Program-made: the position numbers and the translations under genes
The notes under the pieces: model-generated
Database searches by the model: none
What the model was told of the DNA's origin: nothing
The model's input: the letters and a program-made list of their open reading frames with translations, nothing else
Part shown: piece after piece, positions 8,387-16,111 of the stretch
Layout: every line of letters starts with the position of its first letter
Numbering within the stretch: position 1 is the stretch's first letter
From: Bryobacteraceae bacterium
Lineage (GTDB): Bacteria; Acidobacteriota; Terriglobia; Bryobacterales; Bryobacteraceae
NCBI GenBank assembly: GCA_947458745.1
Contig: CANGYQ010000027.1
Span: forward strand, 1-35,229
Length of the DNA stretch: 35,229 bases
Direction: 5' to 3'

Positions 8387-8809
8387 TCAATGCTTCTTAG
8401 TCGATATGGCCGGATCGATGGTTCTTCGATAGTGAATGCCCACGTTGCTAGAACCGTTGCCCCAAATGGGCTCTGGCGCCCATCCGTCCGTTTGCAAGTC
8501 AATAGTATTGGCGTCTTCGCTCCAGATGGTGTATGCGATCATCAGATCTCGGTTCTGCAGCCAAGTCAGGTGAATCGAAACTCCGCGGACAATTGCGAAT
8601 ATCCGATCGCCTGCCTTCGCCGAGCCGTCCGCCTTCGCCAACTCTACCCAGTTGACGACTGTGTTGAGGCCGCCTCCGCAGTCACCGTTCTCAAACACTC
8701 GGGCGACGATGGATCCATCCGGAGACCATCTCTCGAGCTTCTGAATCCTACAGTCTTGGCGGCATCCGGCAAGCGTAAACGATAGGAATAGAAGTACCTT
8801 AGGGGTCAT
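8387..8809 (-). CDS. Small lipoprotein, candidate immunity partner of the Ntox44-like RHS tail
   Basis: 140 residues. MTPKVLLFLSFTLAGC is a short lipoprotein signal with lipobox LAGC (Cys16), placing the protein in the envelope. The rest (RWSPDGSIVARVFENGDCGG, then VNWVELAKADGS) is a small, probably beta-rich domain I cannot assign. The ATG overlaps the stop of the RHS tail gene as ATGA (8806-8809), the same junction as in the other two cassettes. Lipidation and position suggest an immunity protein that protects the periplasm. That function is inferred from gene order only. Confidence 0.7.
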   Translation of the reverse strand: MTPKVLLFLSFTLAGCRQDCRIQKLERWSPDGSIVARVFENGDCGGGLNTVVNWVELAKADGSAKAGDRIFAIVRGVSIHLTWLQNRDLMIAYTIWSEDANTIDLQTDGWAPEPIWGNGSSNVGIHYRRTIDPAISTKKH

Positions 8810-9594
8810 GGTTTGTAGCAGTCGTTGACGTAGTAACTGATGCCGCGTGCAATCTGTTGCTGCTCCTGCGCACGATCCAAATGACCGGTAGACAAGACAG
8901 CATAAACCTGCGCAGCGCCCTTGACCAAGGGCGCGGATCTGAACAAGTGCATGCCTACAACTCCATAGTGCCAGTTTCCATAGGGATCGTAAGCATTACT
9001 GTGAAGTGTGGTTTTGAAGTCCCACTCGCCACCAGTTCGCTCCTTTTGTTTAAACCAAGCGGCAATGTAGAAGCTGAAATCTGCTGGTTCGGTGGCGTTC
9101 GCGATCTTGGCATTAATGTCCGCGACAAGAGCATCGATCTCTTGCAGGCTTTGCCGAACTCGCTCATTTGCATCCATGCCCCCCGGGAATGGGGGAGTTG
9201 GCGGCGCCGCATCCTCAGCGCACTTTCTTCGCTGCATATCGACCTCCCAGCATGGATGTCCGTTGATCGTGCAACCGGGCTGTTCATACACATCTTGATA
9301 GTTCGTTGACGGCCGGAAGATGTTAACTAGCGCATTCCAACCGTCGGATCCCAACTCAATGAGAGTTCGACGATGTTCGACATCGCAAATCAGACGTCCG
9401 TTCTCCCACCGACAGTCCATACTGAGACCAGAAGCATCTGTGGCATTCACCGGATCCCCCTGCACATAGGCATACCGGTTCCACGAGCCTGGATCAGATG
9501 GTCCGCCGCTAGCACGGTAGGGGTCGCTCGACAGGAACCGCCCATACACTGAGGAGTAGATGTGACCTGCCCCCATTCTCTCCACCAGTCGCAA
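8806..9594 (-). CDS. RHS-core fragment with polymorphic toxin type 44-like tail, 5' end cut by an IS
   Basis: The genuine RHS sequence runs from about 9559 down to 8806; the first dozen residues of the open frame come from the IS3 element end. The core reads YSSVYGRFLSSDPYRASGG and NRYAYVQGDPVN, as in the other cassettes, then diverges. The C-terminal part holds FKQKERTGGEWDFKTTL and YDPYGNWHYGVVGMHLF, matching the WDFK...GNxHYGxxG pattern I associate with polymorphic toxin type 44 (Ntox44). Truncation by the transposon end removes the remaining RHS leader that the other copies retain, so expression as a working effector is unlikely. It may act as a silent donor for recombination. Confidence 0.75.
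   Translation of the reverse strand: MRLVERMGAGHIYSSVYGRFLSSDPYRASGGPSDPGSWNRYAYVQGDPVNATDASGLSMDCRWENGRLICDVEHRRTLIELGSDGWNALVNIFRPSTNYQDVYEQPGCTINGHPCWEVDMQRRKCAEDAAPPTPPFPGGMDANERVRQSLQEIDALVADINAKIANATEPADFSFYIAAWFKQKERTGGEWDFKTTLHSNAYDPYGNWHYGVVGMHLFRSAPLVKGAAQVYAVLSTGHLDRAQEQQQIARGISYYVNDCYKP
9447..9559 (-). repeat. Conserved RHS-core DNA shared by three cassettes
   Basis: About 110 bases encoding YSSVYGRF through GDPVN are nearly identical to the corresponding DNA near 2048-2165 and 21288-21405. In the latter two the match extends through the rest of the core to about 2465 and 21713 and into the comM 3' end. Sequence on the variable-tail side of GDPVN shows no similarity. The tract could support homologous exchange of tails. 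Confidence 0.75.
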
Positions 9595-10569
9595 CTAGAA
9601 TTCTCGGCTCATCATAACTCCTTCAGCGCTTCCCTTCGACCGCATATCAGTTGCCTTTGAGCAGGCCGGGGAGCCGGTCAAGGACGCTTGCGCCGAACGG
9701 GAATCCTTGACCGGCTTCCTGGTCTGCTCTACGACGGTGGTTGAGGTTGAAGGGGACCACTGCCGCGCAAACTCGGCGGGCGTGCGGTAGGCCAAACTGC
9801 TGTGCGGACGGCTCTCGTTGTAATCCACGCGCCAGGCTTCCACCTTGCGCCGCGCGTCGGCCAGATTTTCGAACCAGTGCGCGTTCAGGCATTCATCGCG
9901 GAAACGTCCGTTGAAGCTTTCGATGAAGCTGTTCTGCGTGGGCTTGCCAGGCTGAATGTGTACCAGTTGGATGCCGCGCTGTTCGGCCCAACTCAAGAAA
10001 CAGCGGCTGGTGAACTCCGGCCCGTTGTCCACACGAATGCTCTCGGGTGAAGTGCCGCGCCAGGCGATTACTTCATCCAGAACGCGTGTCACCCGCGGTG
10101 CCGACAGCGAACACTCCACCTCAATCACTGGGGCTTCCTTCGTGAAGTTATCCACCACAGTAAGTGCGCGCAGCGCCCGGCCGTTGGCCAGCGCATCGCT
10201 GATGAAATCCATCGACCACTGCTGGTTGGGCCGCACGAACAACGGCATGCCAGCCGCCGGCCGCTCCAGGCGCTTACGCTCGCGCCGCCGCACACCCAGC
10301 CCCGCCTGTTGATACACCCGCCACAGCCGTTTATGGTTCACGGCGTCGCCTTGTTTTCCCAGTAACACGCCCAACCGACGGTAACCGAAGCGCGGCTTCT
10401 GGCGGGCCAGCGCCATGAGCTTCTCCCGTAGCCCAGCGTTGCCGTCGGGCTGCGGCTGATAGCGATAGCTGCTGCGGTCGATCGCGTTGAGCTCGCAGGC
10501 GCGGCGTTCGCTGAGCCGGAACCGCTCCATCGCGAACGCCACATCTTGCCGCACGCCTACGAGCTCCAC
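9595..10569 (-). CDS. IS3-family transposase orfB (DDE integrase domain)
   Basis: Contains the HTH_21-like region (RFGYRRLGVLLGKQGD) and the rve-type catalytic core. Catalytic residues are visible as Asp in WSMDFISDAL, Asp in IRVDNGPEF and Glu in FIESFNGRFRDECLN, the DD(35)E arrangement of IS3 elements. The independent ATG at 10569 is probably not the main start: orfA ends in the 0 frame at 10557 and an A AAA AAC slippery heptamer at 10572-10578 would produce an OrfAB fusion by -1 frameshifting, as is known for the family. No internal stops are present. Confidence 0.92.
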   Translation of the reverse strand: MELVGVRQDVAFAMERFRLSERRACELNAIDRSSYRYQPQPDGNAGLREKLMALARQKPRFGYRRLGVLLGKQGDAVNHKRLWRVYQQAGLGVRRRERKRLERPAAGMPLFVRPNQQWSMDFISDALANGRALRALTVVDNFTKEAPVIEVECSLSAPRVTRVLDEVIAWRGTSPESIRVDNGPEFTSRCFLSWAEQRGIQLVHIQPGKPTQNSFIESFNGRFRDECLNAHWFENLADARRKVEAWRVDYNESRPHSSLAYRTPAEFARQWSPSTSTTVVEQTRKPVKDSRSAQASLTGSPACSKATDMRSKGSAEGVMMSREF

Positions 10570-10832
10570 CCGTTTTTTGCGATCACCGCTTTCATCACTT
10601 CCTTGTCCAGGCTGAGGTCCGCCACTAGGTGCTTCAAGCGCCGGTTCTCTTCTTCCAGTTGCCGCAGCCGCTTGGCGTCACTGACCTGCATGCCGCCATA
10701 CTTCGCCTTCCAGGCATACACCGTCGCCGCGTTCACACCCAACTCCCGCGCCACCTCCGGGACTTTCCGGCCCCCTTCCACCTGCTTCACCGCCGCGATG
10801 ATCTTCTCTTCGCTTAACCGGCTCTTCTTCAT
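10557..10832 (-). CDS. IS3-family transposase orfA (HTH protein)
   Basis: 91 residues. RLSEEKIIAAVKQVEGGRKV followed by ELGVNAATVYAWKAKYGG is the HTH_8-type DNA-binding domain, and KRLRQLEEENRRLKHLVADL is the leucine-zipper segment used for multimerisation. This is the typical IS407-group OrfA of 85-95 residues. A purine-rich ribosome site (AGGAAGGAGAAC) precedes the ATG. It overlaps orfB and probably contributes to it by frameshifting at A AAA AAC (10572-10578). Confidence 0.92.
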   Translation of the reverse strand: MKKSRLSEEKIIAAVKQVEGGRKVPEVARELGVNAATVYAWKAKYGGMQVSDAKRLRQLEEENRRLKHLVADLSLDKEVMKAVIAKNGWSS

Positions 10833-10898
10833 CCTTGTTCTCCTTCCTAAACTGGAGAACTCTAACTATCACTGGCAGAGTTTTCGGGGGGCAGGTCA

Positions 10899-12334
10899 AG
10901 ATAGATCGCGGTTCGCGCAGAATCCGCTTGATTATGTCGCCCGCCAGAGCGATGAATGTGACTACGATGACGTCCACGCCGGTCGAAGCCCTCTTCGAGA
11001 CCAGCTTCTCCCAACGTTTCTTGATGAAGCCGGTCGGCGCATCGGCAGGCACCTTGCGGGCATTATCGGCGTACAAAGTTCGTAGCGTTTCCACGCCGTC
11101 AAGCACACTCTTCGCCGCCGGAGCGGCCCGGAAAGTCAGCGCGTTCAGAAACTGCGGGGCGTAGCGTCGAAGTGTGGCATAGCTCTCGCCGATGCGATGC
11201 AGAAAGTCGAAGTCGTCCGGCTGCGCGAGCTTCTGCGCTTCGGTGACACTTGCGACAAAGGCATCCCAGGACAAGACCGATTCGATGGCGGCAGACGGAT
11301 CACCGCCGTTTCTTTTGGCTTCGAGCAAGGCTTGCCCAACCCGTCCGTACAAGCGCAGCTTGTCGTTGATGGCTTTACTGGACTCTTGAAACCGTTGCTC
11401 ATGCCGGTGCTTGGCGGTCTGGAAGAGCCTGCCGATAAACCGATCGTGCAAGTCGATGATTTCATCGACAATGGTGGCCGTACCTTCGATAACAAGCGCG
11501 GCAAGTGTTGCGCAGCGCCGTTGCGGTTCGAACTTGGCCAAGTCCGCTGGTGTCATCGGTGCGCCTTCGCGGGCGATTGTGAGCAGGCGATTCTGGTGAA
11601 CCGCACGCACCAGGTTGACCGGGAGATCCAGTTCCCGCATCGCTTTGAGCCGCTCGATGTGCTCCAACATGGATCGCGAGTTTGCCTTGGCGGGCGATTG
11701 CCGCAGCCATGCCAGCCAGGTCACCTTGCCGCCGTCCTTGCGGGTCAGTAGTTGATCCAGCCGCTCACGGTGCTCCTTCGACAACGGATCGATCAAGGCC
11801 GCATGAATACGGCGGTTGGCGCGGGTGATGGCCTCGGCGCAGATGGGCTCAATGACATTGATTGCGGGCAGAATGACGGATTGCCGCCGCAGAGTTTCGA
11901 TGAGCGTTTCCGCCCACACCACACCGTTGTCTGTCTGCAACGCCAGTTCCGTGATCGCGCTCATCGATTGACGGTAGTCGGTCGCAGTGAAAGGCTTGAA
12001 CCCGAACACCGTTTGCAGTTCGATCAGGTGTTCGCGTCTGGTTTGATCGCGCAGACCGTACTCGTCCCAGCTTTCCACCGGCACTTTGAGTTGCTGCGCA
12101 ACCATCCGCAACAACGGAGGAAACGGCGGCTGATCGACGCTTAGAATAACGGCGGGGAATCGGAGATAGCAGACATGCACGGCGAAGCCGAGCCGGTTCG
12201 CACGACCCCGGCGTTGACGAATGATGGCGAGGTCCGTTTCGCTCAAGGTGTAGAGCCGGATCAACTCGTCCTTGGTTTCGGGAACCGCGAGCAGGCTGGC
12301 GCTCGGCGACCGTCAGGACCGAACGGCGCGGCAT
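10899..12334 (-). pseudogene. tnpA: Tn3-family transposase, frameshifted and truncated by IS3
   Basis: The N-terminus MPRRSVLTVAERQ starts at 12334 and the frame then shifts. The -strand continues as SLLAVPETKDELIRLYTLSE in another frame, consistent with loss of two bases near 12296-12300. From there about 455 residues of the DUF4158-containing N-terminal half of Tn3 transposases are readable (RRGRANRLGFAVHVCYLRFP, REHLIELQTVFGF, DFDFLHRIGESYATLRRYAP). The frame runs into the IS3 end at 10898, so the DDE catalytic domain is missing (the usual length is near 1000 residues). Transposition activity is lost through both lesions. Confidence 0.9.
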
Positions 12335-12336
12335 GG

Positions 12337-12760
12337 TCAGTCCTCTCGGAGGTATTGGTAGAGGGTTTCACGGCTGATCCCCAGTTCGCGGGCAAGCACC
12401 GCTTTCGGTGTGCCCTTGCTGATGCGCTGTTTCAGTTCCAGCACCTGTTCCTGATTCAGGGATCGTTTGCGGCCACGGTAAGCACCACGGTGCTTGGCCA
12501 GGGCAATGCCTTCACGCTGACGCTCGCGGATCAGCGCCCGCTCGAATTCGGCGAACGCACCCATTACGGACAACATGAGCGTTGCCATCGGAGAGTCCTC
12601 GCCGGTGAAAGTCAGGCTTTCCTTGACGAACTCGATCCGTACCCCGCGCTTGGTGAGCTTTTGTACCAGTTGGCACAGGTCGTCCAGGTTGCGGGCCAGC
12701 CGGTCCATGCTGTGTACGATTACGGTGTCGCCCTCGCGGACAAAGGCCAGGAGCCGTCTC
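12337..12760 (-). pseudogene. tnpR: Serine resolvase/invertase, N-terminus missing
   Basis: Readable from LLAFVREGDTVIVHS through MDRLARNLDDLCQLVQKL and the conserved MLSVMGAFAEFERALIRER to a C-terminal HTH_7 helix-turn-helix (KAVLARELGISRETLYQYL). The first about 65 residues, including the catalytic Ser (normally in a YxRVS motif), are absent. Similarity ends abruptly near 12758. An internal ATG at 12708 leaves a 123-residue frame that lacks catalysis. It stops just before the tnpA start, the usual order in a Tn3 backbone. Confidence 0.85.
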
Positions 12761-12820
12761 GATAGGCTATGCCTTATCCTGACTGTCTGTACGTCGCTTC
12801 GGATGGGCCTCAGGCCTTAA

Positions 12821-12853
12821 CGTGCTTTAAAGTCCGTTTTCTGAGACGACCCC
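12821..12853 (-). repeat. Tn3-type terminal inverted repeat
   Basis: Read on the minus strand from 12853 it begins GGGGTCGTCTCAGAAAACGG and continues to AAAGCACG, the terminal repeat layout of Tn3-family elements. It marks the outer boundary of the transposon. The next gene on the other side belongs to a different operon. Confidence 0.85.
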
Positions 12854-12956
12854 TGAGAGCAACGCAGCGGCTCCCCGTCCCCGCTGAATCGAAAAATTCC
12901 ACACTCACAACAAAATGCATAGTGCGCTCCCAAACGCCGTCTAGACTAGAGGGGCA

Positions 12957-13286
12957 ATGTCCGGGTACCCAGCGCCAACGAGCGGAATCTATATTCATGA
13001 CGCCTCCAAATGCCTCCGCATTCAAGTCTGCGGCCCGCTGGGCGACGACTCGGTGCGGGAACTGCTCCAGATTTGGGAGACCGCCCGCTCGATTGGCCCC
13101 AAACTCCATCTCCTCGACTTGAGGGCCGCCGGCCCGGTCTCGACCAACGCCAGGCAGGCCATCCAGATTCTGCGAGCCGCCGGCGTCAGCCTTCTCTGGC
13201 CCGATCAGGAAGGACGGTTCGAACACACAAACCCATTCCTGGCCGCGTTGCAAGCCCTATTCGCCGGAAATCTTCGTTACCTTTAA
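12957..13286 (+). CDS. Small STAS-like protein
   Basis: 109 residues. An ATG is preceded closely by AGAGGGG. The sequence (LRIQVCGPLGDDSVRELLQI, then LHLLDLRAAGPVSTNARQAI, then ILRAAGVSLL) has the beta-alpha rhythm of STAS/anti-sigma-antagonist domains, including a beta strand followed by a helix where the phosphorylatable Ser/Thr normally sits (PVST). This is a pattern-based, low-certainty assignment. It ends four bases before the sensor kinase start and is probably co-transcribed with it. A role as a small partner in the signalling module is inferred. Confidence 0.6.
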   Translation: MSGYPAPTSGIYIHDASKCLRIQVCGPLGDDSVRELLQIWETARSIGPKLHLLDLRAAGPVSTNARQAIQILRAAGVSLLWPDQEGRFEHTNPFLAALQALFAGNLRYL

Positions 13287-13290
13287 TGTT

Positions 13291-15273
13291 ATGGATGAAA
13301 GTTCAGCATACGAAGGCACACACCTGCTCACGGAATTCCTGGGGTTCTCCGCGGGACTGTCCGTCTCAGTCATCCTGCTCCAGTTAATCCGCGGTTCCTG
13401 GCGATTAGAAGAGCGGAGGCGCCCCAGCCTCCTGCTTGCCGCCGCGCTGTTGGTTTGGAACTGCGGGGGCGTTGCCACCACGATGCTCAGGATGGCTGGC
13501 TACCATTTCTATTCAAAGGAAGTAGATCTCGCTTGCAGCATCGGCTTTGGCGGGTTATTGATCTTCTCTCCCGCCATGCTGTCCATCTGGCGCCTCTCTC
13601 ATCGCTCCGAACAGTTGAAGCGCGCTTACGATGTGCTCATCTTTCTCGCCGCAGCGGCTGGCCTTTTTATTGGCAGTCAGTTCGGGGCAAGAGCACTCAC
13701 GGGCGAAGCCTACTTGTCGCGCTTTGAGACGCGCTATTTGTCGTTTACCAGTTTTTACGTATTTCTGTTTATCTCTGTGGTGATTCGCCTACTGGAAGCG
13801 CGATCCTCCATGGTTAATTTTTGCATCGGGCTTTCGCTGAGCGCCTTCGTGGCGGCGTTGTGTTCCAACCTGATTCTGTCTTTCTCGGGTATGGGAGAAA
13901 AAATCAGTTCTCCACTCCATTTCATCCGGGAACACGCTATTCTGCTCCCCGCGCTCGCTTCTTTCCTGCTCCTGGCGCGCTTCCGGATGAGCGATGTCAT
14001 GGTCATTCGCAGCCTTCGCATCCTTGCCGCAATCTTGCTCGGCGTCTTGACTTGGCTGTTTGTGGTCGATCCCCTCCCTGCCTGGACAGCTTCCATCCCG
14101 GGATTCCCCCAATCCATCGCTGCCGCTGTCACGATCACCTTTTTCGCCGGATTGATCCTGAACTTTCGCGCTCTGGAGACCGCCATCGAGGCAGGCGTGC
14201 GACGCTGGCTCTTTCATCAACCCGATTTCAGCGCCGAACTCAGCCGCTTTGCGCGCGCCATCGCATCCACCACCGAAGAACCCGTCTTGTTCCGGCAAGT
14301 GGAGCAATGCGTCACGCAAATCTTTGATCACACCACCGCACAAGTCGTACCCACCACCGCCGCGGCGGCGAAAGCAATCGAAAACGACGTCCTGCGCTTG
14401 GACCTGATTGAACCCGCCAGCCTCCCCCCAGACTTCGTTGCCCCCGCTGGCCTCAAACCGGAGGTCTACGTCGCCATTCGCACCAACGGCCGCGTCGATC
14501 ATCTCCTCGCCATCGCGGTCGACCTCCAAGGCCGCAGCTTTCTCCACAACGAACTCGCCTTCTTTCGCAGCCTCGCCGCCCTCGCCGGCTCTCGCCGCGA
14601 TGCCCTGGCCGCCGAATCCGCCCGCCTCGAAACCCAGCGGCGAGAGATGAACCTGCGCCAGCAGGCAACAGCCGCCGAATTGCAGGCCCTGCGGGCGCAG
14701 GTCAATCCCCACTTTTTGTTCAACGCCCTGAACACCATCGCGGACCTGGTCATCGTCGATCCCCGCAAGGCCGAACACGCCATCGAAATGCTCGCCGAAA
14801 CCTTTCGCTACGTCTTAATGAACCATCACCGGCACATGGTCTCTGTCTCCGAGGAACTGGACTTTATCCGCCAGTATCTGGCCATCGAACAGGTCCGCTT
14901 TGGCGCACGCCTGACCGTCCGGATGCACGTCGACCCCACCGTCCGGCTCCGCAGCATCCCGGCCCTCATCCTCCAACCCCTCGTCGAAAACGCCATAAAA
15001 CACGGCTTGGCCCCCAAGGTTGGACCCGGACTCCTCACCATCGAGGTCGGCGAGTCCAATGGCTGCCTGCGCCTGTCGGTCGAAGATAACGGCGATGGCC
15101 CCCTCCTCCCCAGAAAGCCGGTCAAATCCACCGGCACCGGTCTCCGCAACACCTCCGAGCGCCTGCACACCCTCTACCAGGAAGATGCGCGCCTCACCAT
15201 GGAAACCGCCCAGTCCCGCGGCTGCCGCGTCACGATCCTGATTCCGCAGCGGGGACACCAGGAAGCGGCATGA
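13291..15273 (+). CDS. LytS-type membrane sensor histidine kinase
   Basis: 660 residues. The first about 300 form eight or nine hydrophobic segments, followed by a GAF-like cytoplasmic region (about 310-440) and a short coiled coil (ETQRREMNLRQQATAAELQA). The His_kinase domain (PF06580 type) has its phospho-acceptor His474 in NPHFLFNALNTIADL. The HATPase domain shows the N box LQPLVENAIKHGLAP (about 561-575), an EDNGDG G1 box and GTGLRNTSERL. This architecture is typical of LytS/YehU kinases that partner LytTR regulators. The stop overlaps the regulator start as ATGA. The ligand cannot be deduced. Confidence 0.9.
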   Translation: MDESSAYEGTHLLTEFLGFSAGLSVSVILLQLIRGSWRLEERRRPSLLLAAALLVWNCGGVATTMLRMAGYHFYSKEVDLACSIGFGGLLIFSPAMLSIWRLSHRSEQLKRAYDVLIFLAAAAGLFIGSQFGARALTGEAYLSRFETRYLSFTSFYVFLFISVVIRLLEARSSMVNFCIGLSLSAFVAALCSNLILSFSGMGEKISSPLHFIREHAILLPALASFLLLARFRMSDVMVIRSLRILAAILLGVLTWLFVVDPLPAWTASIPGFPQSIAAAVTITFFAGLILNFRALETAIEAGVRRWLFHQPDFSAELSRFARAIASTTEEPVLFRQVEQCVTQIFDHTTAQVVPTTAAAAKAIENDVLRLDLIEPASLPPDFVAPAGLKPEVYVAIRTNGRVDHLLAIAVDLQGRSFLHNELAFFRSLAALAGSRRDALAAESARLETQRREMNLRQQATAAELQALRAQVNPHFLFNALNTIADLVIVDPRKAEHAIEMLAETFRYVLMNHHRHMVSVSEELDFIRQYLAIEQVRFGARLTVRMHVDPTVRLRSIPALILQPLVENAIKHGLAPKVGPGLLTIEVGESNGCLRLSVEDNGDGPLLPRKPVKSTGTGLRNTSERLHTLYQEDARLTMETAQSRGCRVTILIPQRGHQEAA

Positions 15274-16034
15274 TTCGCGCCGTGATCGCCGACGACGAAG
15301 CCTCTGCCAGGTCTCGCCTCCGGCGCCAACTGAGCTCTTGCACCGACCTGGAGATCGTCGGCGAGGCCGAAGACGGGCTTTCCGCCGTCGATCAAGTCGT
15401 CTCGCTCCAACCCGCCCTCCTCTTTCTCGACGTCCAAATGCCCGGCCTGAACGGCTTTGAAGTCCTCCGCGCGCTGCCGCCGGAAGCCCCGCGGCCCCTC
15501 GTCATTTTCATCACCGGCTTTGACCAACACGCTCTCGCCGCCTTTGAAGCCGACGCCGCCGCCTATCTGCTCAAGCCCGTTCTCGAAGAACGCCTGTTCC
15601 GCACCATCGACCGCATTCGCCCTCTGCTGGACAATCCGTCCGGGCACGCCCAGGAGATTGAACGCGTCGAGCGCTTGGCCCACACCCAGGTCTCGCCGCT
15701 GCGCCACATCGTCGCCAAGCTCCGCAACCGCTTTGTCTTGCTCGCCCCCGCCAACGTCTCGTTCTTCGCTATTAGCGACGGCCTCGTCTGGGCCTTCACC
15801 CCAACAGCGAAATGCCTCGTGAACTACCAGCTCGCCGACCTGGAAGCAGGGCTGCCCCCCGATCAGTTTTTTCGCGCTTCCCGCGCCGCCCTCATCAACA
15901 TAGGCCGCATTGCCGAAGTCAAGCCCTTCGGCAAAAGTACCTTCGTACTGACCATGGATGACGCCGCCCACACCGAAGTCCTAGTCGGCGAGCGCCGCGC
16001 CAAGCTCCTGCGCCAGCTGCTTCCGGGACTCTAA
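15270..16034 (+). CDS. LytTR-family response regulator
   Basis: 254 residues with an N-terminal receiver: acidic pocket Asp8/Asp9, phospho-acceptor Asp54 (LFLDVQMPG), Thr82 (ITGF) and Lys102 (YLLKPV). After a linker the C-terminal LytTR DNA-binding domain spans about 150-250, with FAISDGLVWAFT, CLVNYQLADLEAGLP and FFRASRAALINIGRI, the signature of LytTR regulators. It is translationally coupled to the upstream kinase. The next gene, a TonB receptor 77 bases downstream on the same strand, could be co-transcribed or a regulon member; no LytTR operator was recognised by eye. Confidence 0.92.
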   Translation: MIRAVIADDEASARSRLRRQLSSCTDLEIVGEAEDGLSAVDQVVSLQPALLFLDVQMPGLNGFEVLRALPPEAPRPLVIFITGFDQHALAAFEADAAAYLLKPVLEERLFRTIDRIRPLLDNPSGHAQEIERVERLAHTQVSPLRHIVAKLRNRFVLLAPANVSFFAISDGLVWAFTPTAKCLVNYQLADLEAGLPPDQFFRASRAALINIGRIAEVKPFGKSTFVLTMDDAAHTEVLVGERRAKLLRQLLPGL

Positions 16035-16111
16035 GTCCGCGCTCAAAAGCGGCTTTCCACGCTCAGACGGTTTGCCTGGGATTCGACCCCAATCCATGGA
16101 ATCTTATCCTT

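Larger units (their letters stand above)
9562..10898 (-). mobile_element. IS3-family insertion sequence (IS407-like)
   Basis: The element carries orfA and orfB with a frameshift signal and is bounded by inverted ends: TGACCTGCCCCC at 9563-9574 and its reverse complement at 10887-10898, with weaker symmetry further in. AGAT lies at 10899-10902 and also at 9558-9561, one base outside the left end, so a 4-base target duplication is possible if the left terminus is 9562. The two flanks are otherwise unrelated (RHS fragment on the left, Tn3 transposase on the right), so rearrangement accompanied or followed insertion. The transposase frames are open and the element may still be active. Confidence 0.9.
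10899..12853 (-). mobile_element. Remnant of a Tn3-family transposon
   Basis: The block consists of a truncated tnpA, a truncated serine resolvase and one terminal inverted repeat (12821-12853). The transposase side is cut by the IS3 element, and the second terminal repeat is not found in the window. The resolvase has lost its N-terminal catalytic half, with unrelated bases (about 12760-12820) between it and the terminal repeat. The element is therefore immobile by itself. Confidence 0.85.

Noticed and set aside
13789..14778. Long minus-strand open frame opposite the LytS kinase
   Set aside because: Shadow of the kinase; Gly/Asp-rich composition and no recognisable domain.
16035..16060. CCGC...GCGG hairpin after the LytTR regulator gene
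   Set aside because: Only a 4-bp stem without a convincing T tract; too weak to call a terminator.
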